This document shows positions 63,215-64,000 of a stretch of 64,000 nucleotides of DNA, piece after piece (within the stretch, counting starts at the first letter, position 1; the number at the start of each line of letters is the position of its first letter). Origin of the DNA: Phylloscopus collybita (taxonomy: Eukaryota > Chordata > Aves > Passeriformes > Phylloscopidae). Below the pieces are notes generated by a model. The model was not told the DNA's origin. It made no database searches and saw only the letters and a program-made list of their open reading frames with translations. Both the position numbers and the translations under genes were made by a program. The stretch covers positions 10,826,001-10,890,000 of the forward strand of contig JAJNNQ010000026.1 in assembly GCA_027886175.1 (NCBI GenBank). Direction: 5' to 3'.

Positions 63215-64000
63215 GTAAGAAACTCATAGGCTGACTTGCTGGTCAGCAATACAGAAGTCCAGAATTTTTTCAGGGAATCTTCCCATACTGGGAGAAATCT
63301 TGTGCACTTGTTTTCATCAGGTGGAATTGTGTCTGCTAAATGATCTCATTGAGTTCCTACTAAAAAGCACTAAAGTTTGCTGTGGCAAAGTGTCAGCATA
63401 AGAAAAATATTTACATATGATGTATTTTGATCTAGTTCTTGCACTTTGTGTACCTTCATGTGGTGATCTTCCTAAAAGGAATGCAATTTAAAAATACAAA
63501 ATACAAATCAGAAACAGCAGCTGAAGTGAAAAATATCCACCACATTGCAATTCACCTCTCTAAAATATGCAGCAGGTTTCTACCAAATAACTTTTACAAA
63601 AAGCAAAGGAGAAAATCCACTATTGAGTAAATTTTTTAAAGCAGATGCAGCTTTTTTCAGCTACATTTTAAATGCACTTATGCAATGCATAATTCAATAA
63701 AGACAAACCAACAATTATAGGCCAGTGTTGCTTTTCAACTTTCCCTTATGTCCATAAACATTTTCCAGTAAATATTCCCTAAATAACAAAGGATACAAAT
63801 AAATTGAACAATACAGCAGAAATATAACTTCATGTGCTGTGAGAGGCTCTCTCACTTGTTCTGAACACACATGGGTGATGTTTCAATGAATGTCGAGAGC
63901 CTGATTATAATTCAGAAATTGTCCTTGAGCAGCCAATGAATTAAAATAGCTTTAACACAAAGACTGAGGCATATAGGATGGCTCAGACAATGGCTTCCTG
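63215..64000 (+). other. LAMA4: Start of LAMA4 intron 4
   Basis: The sequence after the fourth exon donor is AT-rich and non-coding. No acceptor followed by LE coding sequence appears before the window ends, so this is the beginning of the next intron. I see no repeat or RNA gene in it. Confidence 0.85.

Noticed and set aside
1..64000. tRNA, rRNA, snoRNA, CRISPR or bacterial-type operon structures
   Set aside because: No cloverleaf with A and B boxes, no C/D-box pairs with terminal stems, and no regularly spaced direct repeats with unique spacers were seen. The DNA is vertebrate non-coding sequence around one split gene.

Overview
This window is vertebrate nuclear DNA, almost certainly from a bird and probably a songbird. 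It is AT-rich, CpG-poor, intron-dominated and full of homopolymer and T/G tracts. It holds decayed CR1 LINE 3' ends of the avian type, and a solo LTR whose ends and polyadenylation region match a family I remember from passerine genomes. There is no bacterial or organellar content, no CRISPR, and no RNA gene that I could recognise.

One protein gene is visible: the 5' part of LAMA4 (laminin subunit alpha-4), on the + strand. Four coding exons join in frame with consensus splice sites. Exon A (26768-26968) carries the signal peptide and a short N-terminal spacer. Exon B (49287-49388), exon C (59060-59184) and exon D (63134-63214) encode the first laminin-type EGF-like (LE) repeats. Together they give 509 coding bases (169 codons plus 2 bases), and the gene runs off the right edge. 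Introns of about 22.3, 9.7 and 3.9 kb separate them, and a fourth intron begins at 63215. No laminin LN (polymerisation) domain lies between the signal peptide and the LE repeats, which fits the truncated short arm typical of alpha-4.

Layout: 1 to about 25.99 kb is gene-poor upstream DNA with simple repeats, a 50-bp tandem duplication, a diverged 70-bp repeat pair 806 bp apart, and several inverted repeats. About 25.99-26.77 kb is the putative promoter and 5' UTR, with CT-rich tracts, GATA/TEAD-like sites and two tiny upstream ORFs, one of them a start-stop ATGTAA. From 26.97 to 49.29 kb is intron 1, with two CR1 remnants, a 721-bp solo LTR with a 5-bp target-site duplication, an AT-rich stretch with homeodomain/POU-like motifs, and a 174-bp pentanucleotide polypyrimidine tract. 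From 49.39 kb to the end are introns 2-4 and the LE exons, with one strong G-quadruplex motif and a perfect 16-bp hairpin.

The long open frames outside these exons (up to 273 codons) look like chance ORFs or repeat-derived ORFs. I found no convincing undescribed system. The observations most worth checking are the start-stop uORF, the alternative 5' splice architecture, the paired repeat near 7.4/8.2 kb, and the hairpins.
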